Shown here: positions 41,208-48,360 of the stretch, one piece after another
How positions within the stretch are numbered: the stretch's first letter is position 1
How the letters are laid out: each line of letters begins with the position of its first letter
Assembly: GCF_036346595.1 (NCBI RefSeq)
Contig: NZ_CP107834.1
Coordinates: forward strand, 1,178,001-1,242,000
Origin: Streptomyces sp. NBC_00525
GTDB taxonomy: Bacteria; Actinomycetota; Actinomycetes; Streptomycetales; Streptomycetaceae
DNA length: 64,000 bases
Direction of reading: 5' to 3'
Position numbers and translations under genes: made by a program
Notes under the pieces: model-generated
What the model was told of the DNA's origin: nothing
Seen by the model: only the letters and a program-made list of their open reading frames with translations
The model's database searches: none

Positions 41208-41305
41208 CCGTGCCCCTTGGCCGGCGGTTCGACGAGCGGCCGGTAGAAGGTGTCGAGCGGCCCGGCGACGGCGGTGAGTCGGGCGGCAAGCGGGTCTGGG
41301 CTCAC
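41204..41305 (-). CDS. 33-residue small ORF coupled to the barrel-like gene
   Basis: A small ORF opening with GTG at 41305 behind an excellent AGGAGGGG Shine-Dalgarno sequence and closing with TGA inside the ATGA that starts the next gene (41204-41207). The peptide begins VSPDPLAARLTAVAGPLDTF and ends EPPAKGHG. The barrel-like gene has no good ribosome site of its own beyond this overlap, so translation of the small ORF probably delivers ribosomes to it. It may be a functional micro-subunit, a leader peptide, or the separated N-terminal segment of a once longer protein. Confidence 0.65.
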   Translation of the reverse strand: MSPDPLAARLTAVAGPLDTFYRPLVEPPAKGHG

Positions 41306-41434
41306 AGGCCCCTCCTGATGCGTGCGCATTTATGATTGATGTCCATATCTATGAACGACGCCCAAGCTAGGCCCGCCGCGTCACCCGGTCAAGGCAACTT
41401 CACCCGCCCCCGGACAGCCGGAACCCGACCCCCC

Positions 41435-41463
41435 TTGACGCCCCCGGACCCCCCACATACCTT
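41435..41463 (+). promoter_or_regulatory. Promoter of uronate dehydrogenase gene
   Basis: TTGACG (41435-41440) and TACCTT (41458-41463) with a 17-bp spacer, 38 bp before the start codon. A good AGAGGAGA ribosome site follows. Confidence 0.55.
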
Positions 41464-41501
41464 GTCCACGCATGTGAACCTGATCCAAGAGGAGACCCCG
41501 C

Positions 41502-42317
41502 ATGCCCGCCGCAACGCCCCGCACCGTCCTGCTCACCGGCGCCGCCGGCGGACTTGGCACCCTGATGCGCGAGCTGCTGCCCGCCCACGGCTACACGCTG
41601 CGCCTGTTCGACCTGGTGCCGATCGAGGGCGAACCGGACGCGATCACCGCCGACCTCGGCGACCCGGAGGCACTGCGCAGGGCCGTGGCGGGGGTCGATG
41701 CGATCATCCACCTCGCGGGCATCTCGCTGGAAGCCTCCTTCGACAAGATCCTCCGGGCGAACATCCAGGGCACGTACAACCTCTACGAGGCCGCGCGCGA
41801 GGCCGGCGTCCGGCGGATCGTGTTCGCCTCCTCCAACCACGCGGTGGGATTCACCCCGCGCCCGCTGCCGGGCGACCCGCTGATCCCGGTGGACACCCCG
41901 CACCGCCCGGACACCTTCTACGGCCTCTCCAAGTCGTTCGGCGAGGACCTTGCCCAGCTGTACTGGGACCGGCACGGCATGGAGACGGTGTCCGTGCGCA
42001 TCGGCTCCTGCTTCCCCGAGCCCACCTCCGTGCGGATGCTGTCGGTGTGGATGAGCCCGGCGGACGGCGCCCGGCTGTTCGACGCCGCGCTCACCGCCGA
42101 GAACGTGGGCCACACCGTCGTCAACGGCTCCTCGGACAACACCCGCCTCTGGTGGGACCTGTCCTCCGCCCGCGCCCTGGGCTACGAACCGCGGGACGAC
42201 TCGGAGCCGTACGCGGCGAAGCTCCTCGCGGAACAGGGCGAGCTGGACCCCGGCAACCCGGACCACGCCCACCTCGGCGGCCACTTCTGCACCCACCCGC
42301 CGCTCTGGCCGCACTGA
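41502..42317 (+). CDS. udh: Uronate dehydrogenase (NAD-dependent, SDR extended)
   Basis: A 271-residue short-chain dehydrogenase oxidising D-galacturonate or D-glucuronate to the aldarolactone, the first step of the oxidative uronate route. The cofactor motif is LLTGAAGGLGTLM, the catalytic set S110/S111 in FASSNHAVGF and Y140/K144 in YGLSKSFGEDLA. SSNHAVGF is characteristic of Udh enzymes and separates them from UDP-sugar epimerases. ATG 41502 follows AAGAGGAGA. Its product would need lactonase/cycloisomerase and dehydratase activities before the DHDPS-family lyase; no classical Gci or GarD gene is seen in the window. Confidence 0.88.
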   Translation: MPAATPRTVLLTGAAGGLGTLMRELLPAHGYTLRLFDLVPIEGEPDAITADLGDPEALRRAVAGVDAIIHLAGISLEASFDKILRANIQGTYNLYEAAREAGVRRIVFASSNHAVGFTPRPLPGDPLIPVDTPHRPDTFYGLSKSFGEDLAQLYWDRHGMETVSVRIGSCFPEPTSVRMLSVWMSPADGARLFDAALTAENVGHTVVNGSSDNTRLWWDLSSARALGYEPRDDSEPYAAKLLAEQGELDPGNPDHAHLGGHFCTHPPLWPH

Positions 42318-42409
42318 GCCGGAGCGCACCGCACCATGGCTTGCGCCGTCCGGGCGAACCCGCCGGAAGGTAAGGGAACGGCAAAGCCGGGTCGTTCGTT
42401 CTCCCGGAC

Positions 42410-43636
42410 ATGACCGCTATGACACCTGGCTCGAATCTTCCGCTCACCGCCGTCCGCGTGTCGGTGGACGTCGCCGCGCCCGTGCGGCTCGACGTGTCGG
42501 GCCTGCTGCTCACCGCCGGGGGCAAGGTGCGCTCCGACGACGACTTCATCTTCTACAACCAGCCCTCGGGCCCCGGCGTCAGCTACCGCTCCGGCAACGG
42601 CAGCGCGCCGGACGCCGTCGTGGTGGACACCGCCGCCGTTCCGGCCGGCATCGAGAAGATCGTCGTCACGGCGAGCCCGGACAGCGCCGGTCAGACGTTC
42701 CAGGGCGTCGAGCCGACCGCCACCGTGCGCAACGCGGACGACGGCAGCGTGCTGGCCTCCTTCACCCCGCCCCGGCTGGGCGCCGAGACCGCCCTCGTGG
42801 TCATGGAGGTCTACCGGCGCGCCGGTGCGTGGAAGGTCCGCGCGGTCGGCCAGGGCTATGCGAACGGGCTGGCGGGCATCGCCACGGACTTCGGTGTGAC
42901 GGTCGACGAGGCCCCGGCCGCCCCGGCTCCGGTCACCGCCCCCACGCCCCCGCCGCCCCCGGCTCCCGCCGCCGCGCCGATGGACCCGCGCCTCGCCCCG
43001 CCCCCGCCGGCCGCGCCCCCGGCCGCTCCCCCCGCGCCGGCGGCGCCGCCCGCTCCGGGCCGGATCAATCTGGACAAGGGCCGGGTCAGCCTGCGGAAGA
43101 ACGAGACCGTGTCGCTGGTCAAGGCCGGCCGGCCGCTGCTCTCGCGGGTCAAGATGGGACTGGGCTGGGAGCCCGCCTACCGGGGCAAGGACATCGACCT
43201 GGACGCGTCGGTCATCGCGTACGGCCCGCAGCGCAACCATCTGGACAGCTGCTACTTCGGCAAGCTGTCGATCCTCAACGGCGCGATCAAGCACTCCGGG
43301 GACAACCTCACCGGCGAGGGCGAGGGCGACGACGAGGTGATCGTCGTCGATCTGGGCCAGATCCCCGCGGAGGCGACGGGCCTGGTCTTCACGGTCAACT
43401 CGTTCACCGGACAGAAGTTCACCGAGGTGGCCAAGGCGTACTGCCGGCTGGTGGACGCGGCCACCGACGAGGAGCTGGTCCGCTTCGATCTGACCGGGGC
43501 CGAACCGCAGACCGGCGTGATGATGGCCAAGCTGATCAAGCAGTTCTCGGGCGAGTGGGAGATGACCGCCATGGGCGACTTCGTGAAGTCGCGGACCGTG
43601 CGCGGCATGGTCAAGCCCGCCGCCCAGGCCCTCTAG
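42410..43636 (+). CDS. Tandem TerD-domain protein with proline/alanine linker
   Basis: A 408-residue protein with two calcium-binding TerD domains linked to tellurite resistance and stress responses. Domain 1 (about 8-165) has the signatures RSDDDFIFYNQPSGPGVSYR and AAVPAGIEKIVVTAS. Domain 2 (about 218-405) has LKMGLGW-type WEPAYRGKDIDLDASVIA, SCYFGKLSILNGAIKHSGDN and GEGDDEVIVVDLGQIP, with acidic calcium ligands. Residues 168-217 form a Pro/Ala-rich linker. The start is ATG 42410 or 42419. A GGAAC-N16-TC match (42375-42397) just upstream could be an ECF promoter. No other ter genes are adjacent. Confidence 0.88.
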   Translation: MTAMTPGSNLPLTAVRVSVDVAAPVRLDVSGLLLTAGGKVRSDDDFIFYNQPSGPGVSYRSGNGSAPDAVVVDTAAVPAGIEKIVVTASPDSAGQTFQGVEPTATVRNADDGSVLASFTPPRLGAETALVVMEVYRRAGAWKVRAVGQGYANGLAGIATDFGVTVDEAPAAPAPVTAPTPPPPPAPAAAPMDPRLAPPPPAAPPAAPPAPAAPPAPGRINLDKGRVSLRKNETVSLVKAGRPLLSRVKMGLGWEPAYRGKDIDLDASVIAYGPQRNHLDSCYFGKLSILNGAIKHSGDNLTGEGEGDDEVIVVDLGQIPAEATGLVFTVNSFTGQKFTEVAKAYCRLVDAATDEELVRFDLTGAEPQTGVMMAKLIKQFSGEWEMTAMGDFVKSRTVRGMVKPAAQAL

Positions 43637-43649
43637 CGGGCATGCCGAA

Positions 43650-43677
43650 GGGCCGCCCGTGTGGAGGCGGGCGGCCC
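43650..43677. terminator. Bidirectional terminator between terD-like and small gene
   Basis: A perfect 10-bp stem (43650-43659 with 43668-43677, 8-nt loop) between convergent stops at 43636 and 43689. Confidence 0.75.
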
Positions 43678-43688
43678 GGCCGAGCGCC

Positions 43689-43919
43689 TCAGAGCTTCGT
43701 CAGCTTCGAGTACGGGCTCAGGATTCTCCCCTGACGGCCCGCGAAGTCGATGATCACCGCGTCGTTGTCGCCTTCGACGGCGAGGACGCGGCCGAGGCCG
43801 AACTGGTCGTGCGATACCCGGTCGCCCAGGGCGAATGACTCGACCGGTGGGGCCGCCTGGGCCGGGCGGTTGAAGGGACTGGACGGCAGGTGGCGCCGGG
43901 AGCCGGCTGACTGTTTCAT
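43689..43919 (-). CDS. Small Tudor-like protein (UvrD C-terminal / CarD-like fold)
   Basis: A 76-residue protein with a disordered N terminus and a compact SH3/Tudor-like domain: FALGDRVSHDQFGLGRVLAV, GDNDAVIIDFAGRQGRILS. The RVSHDQFGLGRVLAVEG pattern is the one seen at the C terminus of UvrD/PcrA helicases, where it contacts RNA polymerase. Here it stands alone, so it may bind RNA polymerase or nucleic acid by itself. ATG 43919. Not part of an evident operon. Confidence 0.7.
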   Translation of the reverse strand: MKQSAGSRRHLPSSPFNRPAQAAPPVESFALGDRVSHDQFGLGRVLAVEGDNDAVIIDFAGRQGRILSPYSKLTKL

Positions 43920-43965
43920 TGCTTCGAGTATGCGCCTCGCGGGCTCCCGGCGCCATGCCCTGCCG

Positions 43966-45462
43966 TCAACGCTTGGGCTGGCGCTTCCACGGACCGGTGA
44001 TCGCGACCATGATTCCCGGCGTCTGGATGTTGGCGAACAGCGTCCGGCCGTCCGGCGAGAAGGTGACCCCGGTGAACTCGCTGAACTCCGGCTCCTCCTC
44101 GCTGCCGATGTTCAGGTCGTTGCGCGCGATCGGGTAGGTACGGCCGCTCTCGGTCGCCCCGAAGAGGTGCTGGACGCCGTCGCCGTCCTCGGCGATGACC
44201 AGGCCGCCGTACGGCGAGACGGTGATGTTGTCCGGGCCGTCGAACGCGCCGTCCTTCGACGGGTCGGGGTTGACGCCGAGGAGCACCTTCAGGGTCAGCG
44301 TGCGGCGCTTCGGGTCGTAGAACCAGACCTGGCCGTCGTGCTGCTCGGGGCTCTCACCGCGGGCGAAGGAGGAGACGACGTACGCGCCGCCGTCCGCCCA
44401 CCACATGCCCTCCAGCTTGCGGGCGCGGGTGACGGCGCCGGCCGCGAACTGCTTGCGCACCGAGACGGACCGGGCGTCGCGGTCCGGGACGTCCACCCAG
44501 TCCACGCCGTAGACCGTGCCGGTTTTGGTGGCGCGCGAGAGGTCGTCGACGAACTTGCCGTGCCGGTCGAAGCACTTGAAGGCCTGGAGGACCCCGGCGT
44601 CGTCGGCGAGGGTGCGCAGCTTGCCGCGGCCGTGCCGGAAGCCGTGCGGCGGAACCCAGCGGTAGAGCAGGCCGTTGGGGCCGGAGGCGTCCTCGGTCAG
44701 GTAGGCGTGGCCCTGCTTGGGGTCGATGACGACCGCCTCGTGCGCGTACCGGCCGAACGCCTTGATGGGGCGCGGCGAGCGGTTGGCGCGCTTGTCGTAC
44801 GGGTCCACCTCGAAGACGTAGCCGTGGTCCTTGAGCAGGCCCTTCTTGCCGGCCTTGTCCTCGGTCTCCTCGCAGGTGAGCCAGGTGCCCCACGGGGTGG
44901 AGCCGCCCGCGCAGTTGGTGGAGGTGCCGGCGATGCCGACCCACTCGGCGGTGCGGCCGTCGCGGCGGGTCTCGACGACGGTGCAGCCCCCGGCCGCGAC
45001 CGGGTCGTAGACAAGGCCCTCGGTGAGGGGCACCGGGTGCTCCCAGCCGGCCCGCGTGCCGCTCAGCTCGTGGTTGTTGACCAGCAGCGTCACTCCGCGC
45101 GGGCCCTCGAAGGCGGCCGTGCCGTCGTGGTTGGAGGGCGTGTACTCGCCGCTCTCCAGCTTGGTGACGCCGCAGTGCGTGATGATCCGGTACGAGAACC
45201 CGGCGGGCAGCGCGAGTATGCCCTTGGGGTCGGGGCGCAGCGGTCCGTAGCCGGGTTCGCGGTCGTGGCCGTGTCCGTGGCCGTGGCCGTGGCCCCCGTG
45301 GCCGTGTCCGTCGTGGCCGTGGCCGTGGCCGTTTCCGTGCTTGGGTCCCCCGGCGGCGAGGGCGCCGGGCGCGGTGGCCAGCGCGGCGACGGTTCCGGTG
45401 AGGGCGATGCCGGCGCCGGTGAGGGCGGACTGTGTGGTGAATTCCCTGCGCGTGAAGGCCAT
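43966..45462 (-). CDS. PhoX-type secreted alkaline phosphatase (DUF839)
   Basis: A 498-residue exported PhoX-like phosphatase/phytase-like beta-propeller. A twin-arginine signal MAFTRREFTTQSALTGAGI is followed by a 40-residue His/Gly repeat (GHGHGHDGHGHGGHGHGHGH). The catalytic-domain motifs are LVNNHELSG, STNCAGGSTPWGTWLTCEETE, YAHEAVVIDP, YLTEDASGPNGLLYRW and PDNITVSPYGGLVIAEDG; they contain the acidic metal ligands and cysteine typical of PhoX. ATG 45462 follows CAGGAGT. It probably releases phosphate from organic esters outside the cell. Candidate Pho repeats lie upstream. Confidence 0.88.
   Translation of the reverse strand: MAFTRREFTTQSALTGAGIALTGTVAALATAPGALAAGGPKHGNGHGHGHDGHGHGGHGHGHGHGHDREPGYGPLRPDPKGILALPAGFSYRIITHCGVTKLESGEYTPSNHDGTAAFEGPRGVTLLVNNHELSGTRAGWEHPVPLTEGLVYDPVAAGGCTVVETRRDGRTAEWVGIAGTSTNCAGGSTPWGTWLTCEETEDKAGKKGLLKDHGYVFEVDPYDKRANRSPRPIKAFGRYAHEAVVIDPKQGHAYLTEDASGPNGLLYRWVPPHGFRHGRGKLRTLADDAGVLQAFKCFDRHGKFVDDLSRATKTGTVYGVDWVDVPDRDARSVSVRKQFAAGAVTRARKLEGMWWADGGAYVVSSFARGESPEQHDGQVWFYDPKRRTLTLKVLLGVNPDPSKDGAFDGPDNITVSPYGGLVIAEDGDGVQHLFGATESGRTYPIARNDLNIGSEEEPEFSEFTGVTFSPDGRTLFANIQTPGIMVAITGPWKRQPKR
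45262..45336. repeat. GTGGCC/GTGTCC hexamer repeat coding a His-Gly tract
   Basis: About eleven imperfect tandem copies of GTGGCC or GTGTCC within the phosphatase gene. On the coding strand they give alternating Gly-His/His-Gly just after the signal peptide. Length is likely to vary between strains by slippage. Confidence 0.8.
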
Positions 45463-45530
45463 CACGTACTCCTGGTGCAGCGGGGGTGTGTTGTTGACGG
45501 GCTCACCGTTCCGCCCGTTCCCCAACATCA

Positions 45531-45571
45531 GTTGAACCGGTGACGTCTTCGGGGCGCACCTTTCGGTGAAC
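45531..45571 (-). promoter_or_regulatory. Possible PHO-box half repeats before phoX-like gene
   Basis: On the minus strand GTTCACC (45571-45565) and GTTCAAC (45537-45531) lie 34 nt apart, about three 11-nt units. PhoP of Streptomyces binds direct repeats of this heptamer. The intermediate units are poor matches. Confidence 0.3.
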
Positions 45572-45579
45572 ATCGACGT

Positions 45580-45612
45580 CGGGCGGGCGGCCCGCACCCG
45601 GCCGCCCGCCCG
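45580..45612. terminator. Terminator after the acidic hypothetical gene
   Basis: A 13-bp stem (45580-45592 with 45600-45612, 7-nt loop), 23 bp beyond the stop of the minus-strand gene ending at 45636. Confidence 0.75.
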
Positions 45613-45635
45613 TCACCCTGCCGCGTTACGCCTGA

Positions 45636-47135
45636 TCAGTCGGTGGCGCCGGCGCGCGAGCGGGCCTTGAAGGCGGCCTTGCGGGCGTCCTTGGCCTGCT
45701 TCTTGTCGCTGTGCAGCCGCCCCATCGCCTCCAGGACCTCCGCGGTCGCCGGGTGGTCCACCCGCCAGGCCTCCTCGAAGAAGCCGCTGTGCTGCCCGGA
45801 CAGGCCCTCGACCAGGGCCTGGAGTTCGTCGAGGTCGCCGTCGGCCTCCAGCTGGGCGGCGATCGTGTCGACGGCGAGCCAGAAGATCATCGTCTCGGAG
45901 GGGGCGGGGACGTCCTGCGCGCCCCGTTCGGCCAGCCAGACACGGGCCAGGCCGCCCAGCTCCCCGTCGCCCAGGACGTCGCGCACGGCGGGTTCGGCCT
46001 CGGCGCCGACCAGGGCGAGCGCCTGCTGGCAGTGGAGCCGGCGCAGCGGGGCCAGCGGGTCGGTGCCCCGTGCGGCGTCCAGGAGTTCGGCGGCGGCGCC
46101 GTCCGTGCCCCTGCGTTCGAGCCAGCCCTCGATCTCGGCGCGGGCGGCGGCCTCGGGGTAGTGGGCGATGCCGCCGAGGAGCACGTCGGCGCCCTTGTCC
46201 ACCAGGTCGCCGACGGCCGGGGCGTCCACGCCGGCCTCCAGCATCCGGGCGCGGATGCCGTAGAGGCCGAGCGGGGTCAGCCGGACCATGCCGTAGCGGG
46301 TGACGTCCTCCTCGTCGGCGGCGGGCACGGTCTCCTCGCCCTCCTCCACGAGCAGCGCCTCGTCCACCGGGTGGTACTCGACGATGCCGATGGGTTCGAG
46401 CACCCGGAACTGGTCGTCCAGGCGCATCATCGCGTCCGAGACCTGCTCCAGGACGTCGTCGGTGGGCTCGCCCATGTCGTCGGGGACGATCATCGACGCG
46501 GCGAGCGCGGGCAGCGGCACGGGCGCCCCGTCCGCCCCCTCGCCCACGGTGAGCAGGTAGAGGTTGCCCAGGACCCCGTCCAGGAACTCCGCCTCGGCCT
46601 CCGGGTCCCAGTCGAGCGCGTCGAAGTCGATGGAGCCGTCCTCGCCGACGAGGTCCGCGAAGTCGTCGAAGACGGGCGCGGTGGCGTCGGCGTACGCGGC
46701 CTCCAGGCCGTCCAGCCAGATCGCCAGCACGTCCGCGGGTGAACCGCCGGTCAGCAGCGCGAGGTTCTCGCCGGCCGTGACGGTGCCGGAGGCGTCGTCG
46801 CCGGTCTCCTCGTCGTCCTCGTCGAGGCCGTCGTCCGGGTCGCCGGTGTCGGTGGCGGGGTCCTCGATGTCGACGAGGCCGGTGTCGACGGCGAGCCGCC
46901 ACGCCTCGCTGGCCTCCGCCGCGCCGTCCTCGTCGGGGGTGAGGCCCAGGTGTGCGGCGGCGGCGGGAAGCTGGGCCTCGGCCAGTTCGCCGCCGGCCCC
47001 GACCCTGGTGTCCGGGCCGGCCCAGCGGGCGAGCCGTGCGGCGCGGGCGAGCAGCGGCGCGGCAAGCGCGTCCCGTGCCAGCTCGGCCTCGGTGTGCAGC
47101 CGGACCGGCGGCAGGGTCGGGCGCTCTGCGGACAT
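45636..47135 (-). CDS. Acidic conserved hypothetical protein
   Basis: A 499-residue soluble protein, no signal or membrane segment. Residues about 95-115 are strongly acidic (DPDDGLDEDDEETGDDAS); the middle contains winged-helix-like VTRYGMVRLTPLGLYGIRARM, and the C-terminal half is helical and repeat-like (AELLDAARGTDPLAPLRRLHCQQALALVG, FFEEAWRVDHPATAEVLEAMGR), ending in a basic tail. This general plan is common to streptomycete proteins of unknown function. The start is ATG 47135 with GAGGAGA. A long hairpin at 47207-47239 lies in its upstream region. No function assigned. Confidence 0.75.
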   Translation of the reverse strand: MSAERPTLPPVRLHTEAELARDALAAPLLARAARLARWAGPDTRVGAGGELAEAQLPAAAAHLGLTPDEDGAAEASEAWRLAVDTGLVDIEDPATDTGDPDDGLDEDDEETGDDASGTVTAGENLALLTGGSPADVLAIWLDGLEAAYADATAPVFDDFADLVGEDGSIDFDALDWDPEAEAEFLDGVLGNLYLLTVGEGADGAPVPLPALAASMIVPDDMGEPTDDVLEQVSDAMMRLDDQFRVLEPIGIVEYHPVDEALLVEEGEETVPAADEEDVTRYGMVRLTPLGLYGIRARMLEAGVDAPAVGDLVDKGADVLLGGIAHYPEAAARAEIEGWLERRGTDGAAAELLDAARGTDPLAPLRRLHCQQALALVGAEAEPAVRDVLGDGELGGLARVWLAERGAQDVPAPSETMIFWLAVDTIAAQLEADGDLDELQALVEGLSGQHSGFFEEAWRVDHPATAEVLEAMGRLHSDKKQAKDARKAAFKARSRAGATD

Positions 47136-47206
47136 CAAGGGGTCTCCTCGGAACGTACGGGGTGGGGGGCCGCCGGGCGGCTCAGGACGTGTGACGCCGG
47201 GCCTTG

Positions 47207-47239
47207 CCGTCCGCCCGGCGCCTGCGGCGCGGCGGACGG
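47207..47239. other. Hairpin upstream of the acidic hypothetical gene
   Basis: CCGTCCGCC (47207-47215) pairs with GGCGGACGG (47231-47239), and inner GCGCC/GGCGC extends the stem. It stands 72-104 bp upstream of the start at 47135, between divergent genes, so it could be a leader structure. Confidence 0.4.
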
Positions 47240-47419
47240 GACATCCGGAACACGCCCTAAGCCTAGACGCATTTCGCCGCGTGCCGACCGGAATGCGGGC
47301 AAGGCCCCCGGCGCCCCGGCCCGAGGGTCCCGGACCCCGGCAACCCTTGAGCATCGCTACACGGTCAGCGGCAGCAAATCTAAGTGGACCTTCATCGACC
47401 GGCGTCCGAGACTGCCGGT

Positions 47420-48313
47420 ATGACGCCTTCCGCACCCTTGCGCCCGCGCCCCTTCGGCCGCGCCCTCTGCGCCATGATCACTCCGTTCACCGCCGGTGGC
47501 GCCCTGGACCGGGAGGCGGCGGCCGCGCATGCCGCCGCCCTGGTCGCGGGCGGCTGCGACGGGCTGGTGCTCAGCGGCACGACCGGCGAGTCCCCGACCA
47601 CCTCCGACGCGGAGAAGACCGACCTGCTGCGTGCGGTCCGGGAGGCGGTCGGCCCGGACGTGCCGCTGGTGGCGGGCGTCGGCACCTCGGACACCCTGCA
47701 CACCCTGGAGCTGGCCCGCCGGGCCGAACAGGCGGGCGCGGACGGGCTGCTGGTGGTGACGCCGTACTACAGCCGGCCCCCGCAGGCGGCGGTGGAGGCG
47801 CACTTCCGCCGGGTCGCCGACGCGGCGGGGCTGCCGCTGATGCTGTACGACATCCCCGGCCGCACCGGCACCCGGATCGAGCCGGAGACGCTGCTGCGGC
47901 TGGCGGAGCACCCGCGCATCGTGGCGGTGAAGGACTGTTCGCGCGATCTGCTGGCGGCGACGCGGGGGATCGCGGCGGGCGGGCTCGCCTACTACTCCGG
48001 CTGCGAGGAGCTGAACCTGCCGCTGTACGCGCTGGGCGGGGCGGGCTATGTCAGCACGGTCGCCAATGTGGTGCCGGGGCGGCTGCGGGCGGTGCTGGAC
48101 GCCTTCGACGCCGGGGACACCGCGGGGGCGGCCCGGCTGAACGGGCGGCTGGCGGCGCTGACCTCGCTGATGATGGAGTCCGGGCTGCCGGGCACGGTGA
48201 CCGCGAAGGCGCTGCTGGCGGCGGGTCCGGTGCGCGAACCGCTGCAGCCCGCCGGGCGCGAGGCGTCCGACGGGCTGCGTGCGGCGTACGAGGAACTCCT
48301 CGCGGCCGTTTAG
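47420..48313 (+). CDS. dapA: 4-hydroxy-tetrahydrodipicolinate synthase
   Basis: A 297-residue class I aldolase condensing pyruvate with aspartate semialdehyde, the first lysine/diaminopimelate-branch step. True DapA signatures are present: GTTGESPTT (T54/T55), Y143 in YDIPGRTG and Schiff-base K171 in IVAVKDCSRD. These contrast with the diverged DHDPS-like lyase at 38200. ATG 47420 is preferred; GTG 47384 would add 12 residues. Convergent with dapD, two genes of the same pathway. It shares aspartate semialdehyde with the ectoine operon. Confidence 0.9.
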   Translation: MTPSAPLRPRPFGRALCAMITPFTAGGALDREAAAAHAAALVAGGCDGLVLSGTTGESPTTSDAEKTDLLRAVREAVGPDVPLVAGVGTSDTLHTLELARRAEQAGADGLLVVTPYYSRPPQAAVEAHFRRVADAAGLPLMLYDIPGRTGTRIEPETLLRLAEHPRIVAVKDCSRDLLAATRGIAAGGLAYYSGCEELNLPLYALGGAGYVSTVANVVPGRLRAVLDAFDAGDTAGAARLNGRLAALTSLMMESGLPGTVTAKALLAAGPVREPLQPAGREASDGLRAAYEELLAAV

Positions 48314-48360
48314 GACCGTTCGGCCTTTCGGCCTTTCGGCTGGTCCCGTGACCTCTGGTC

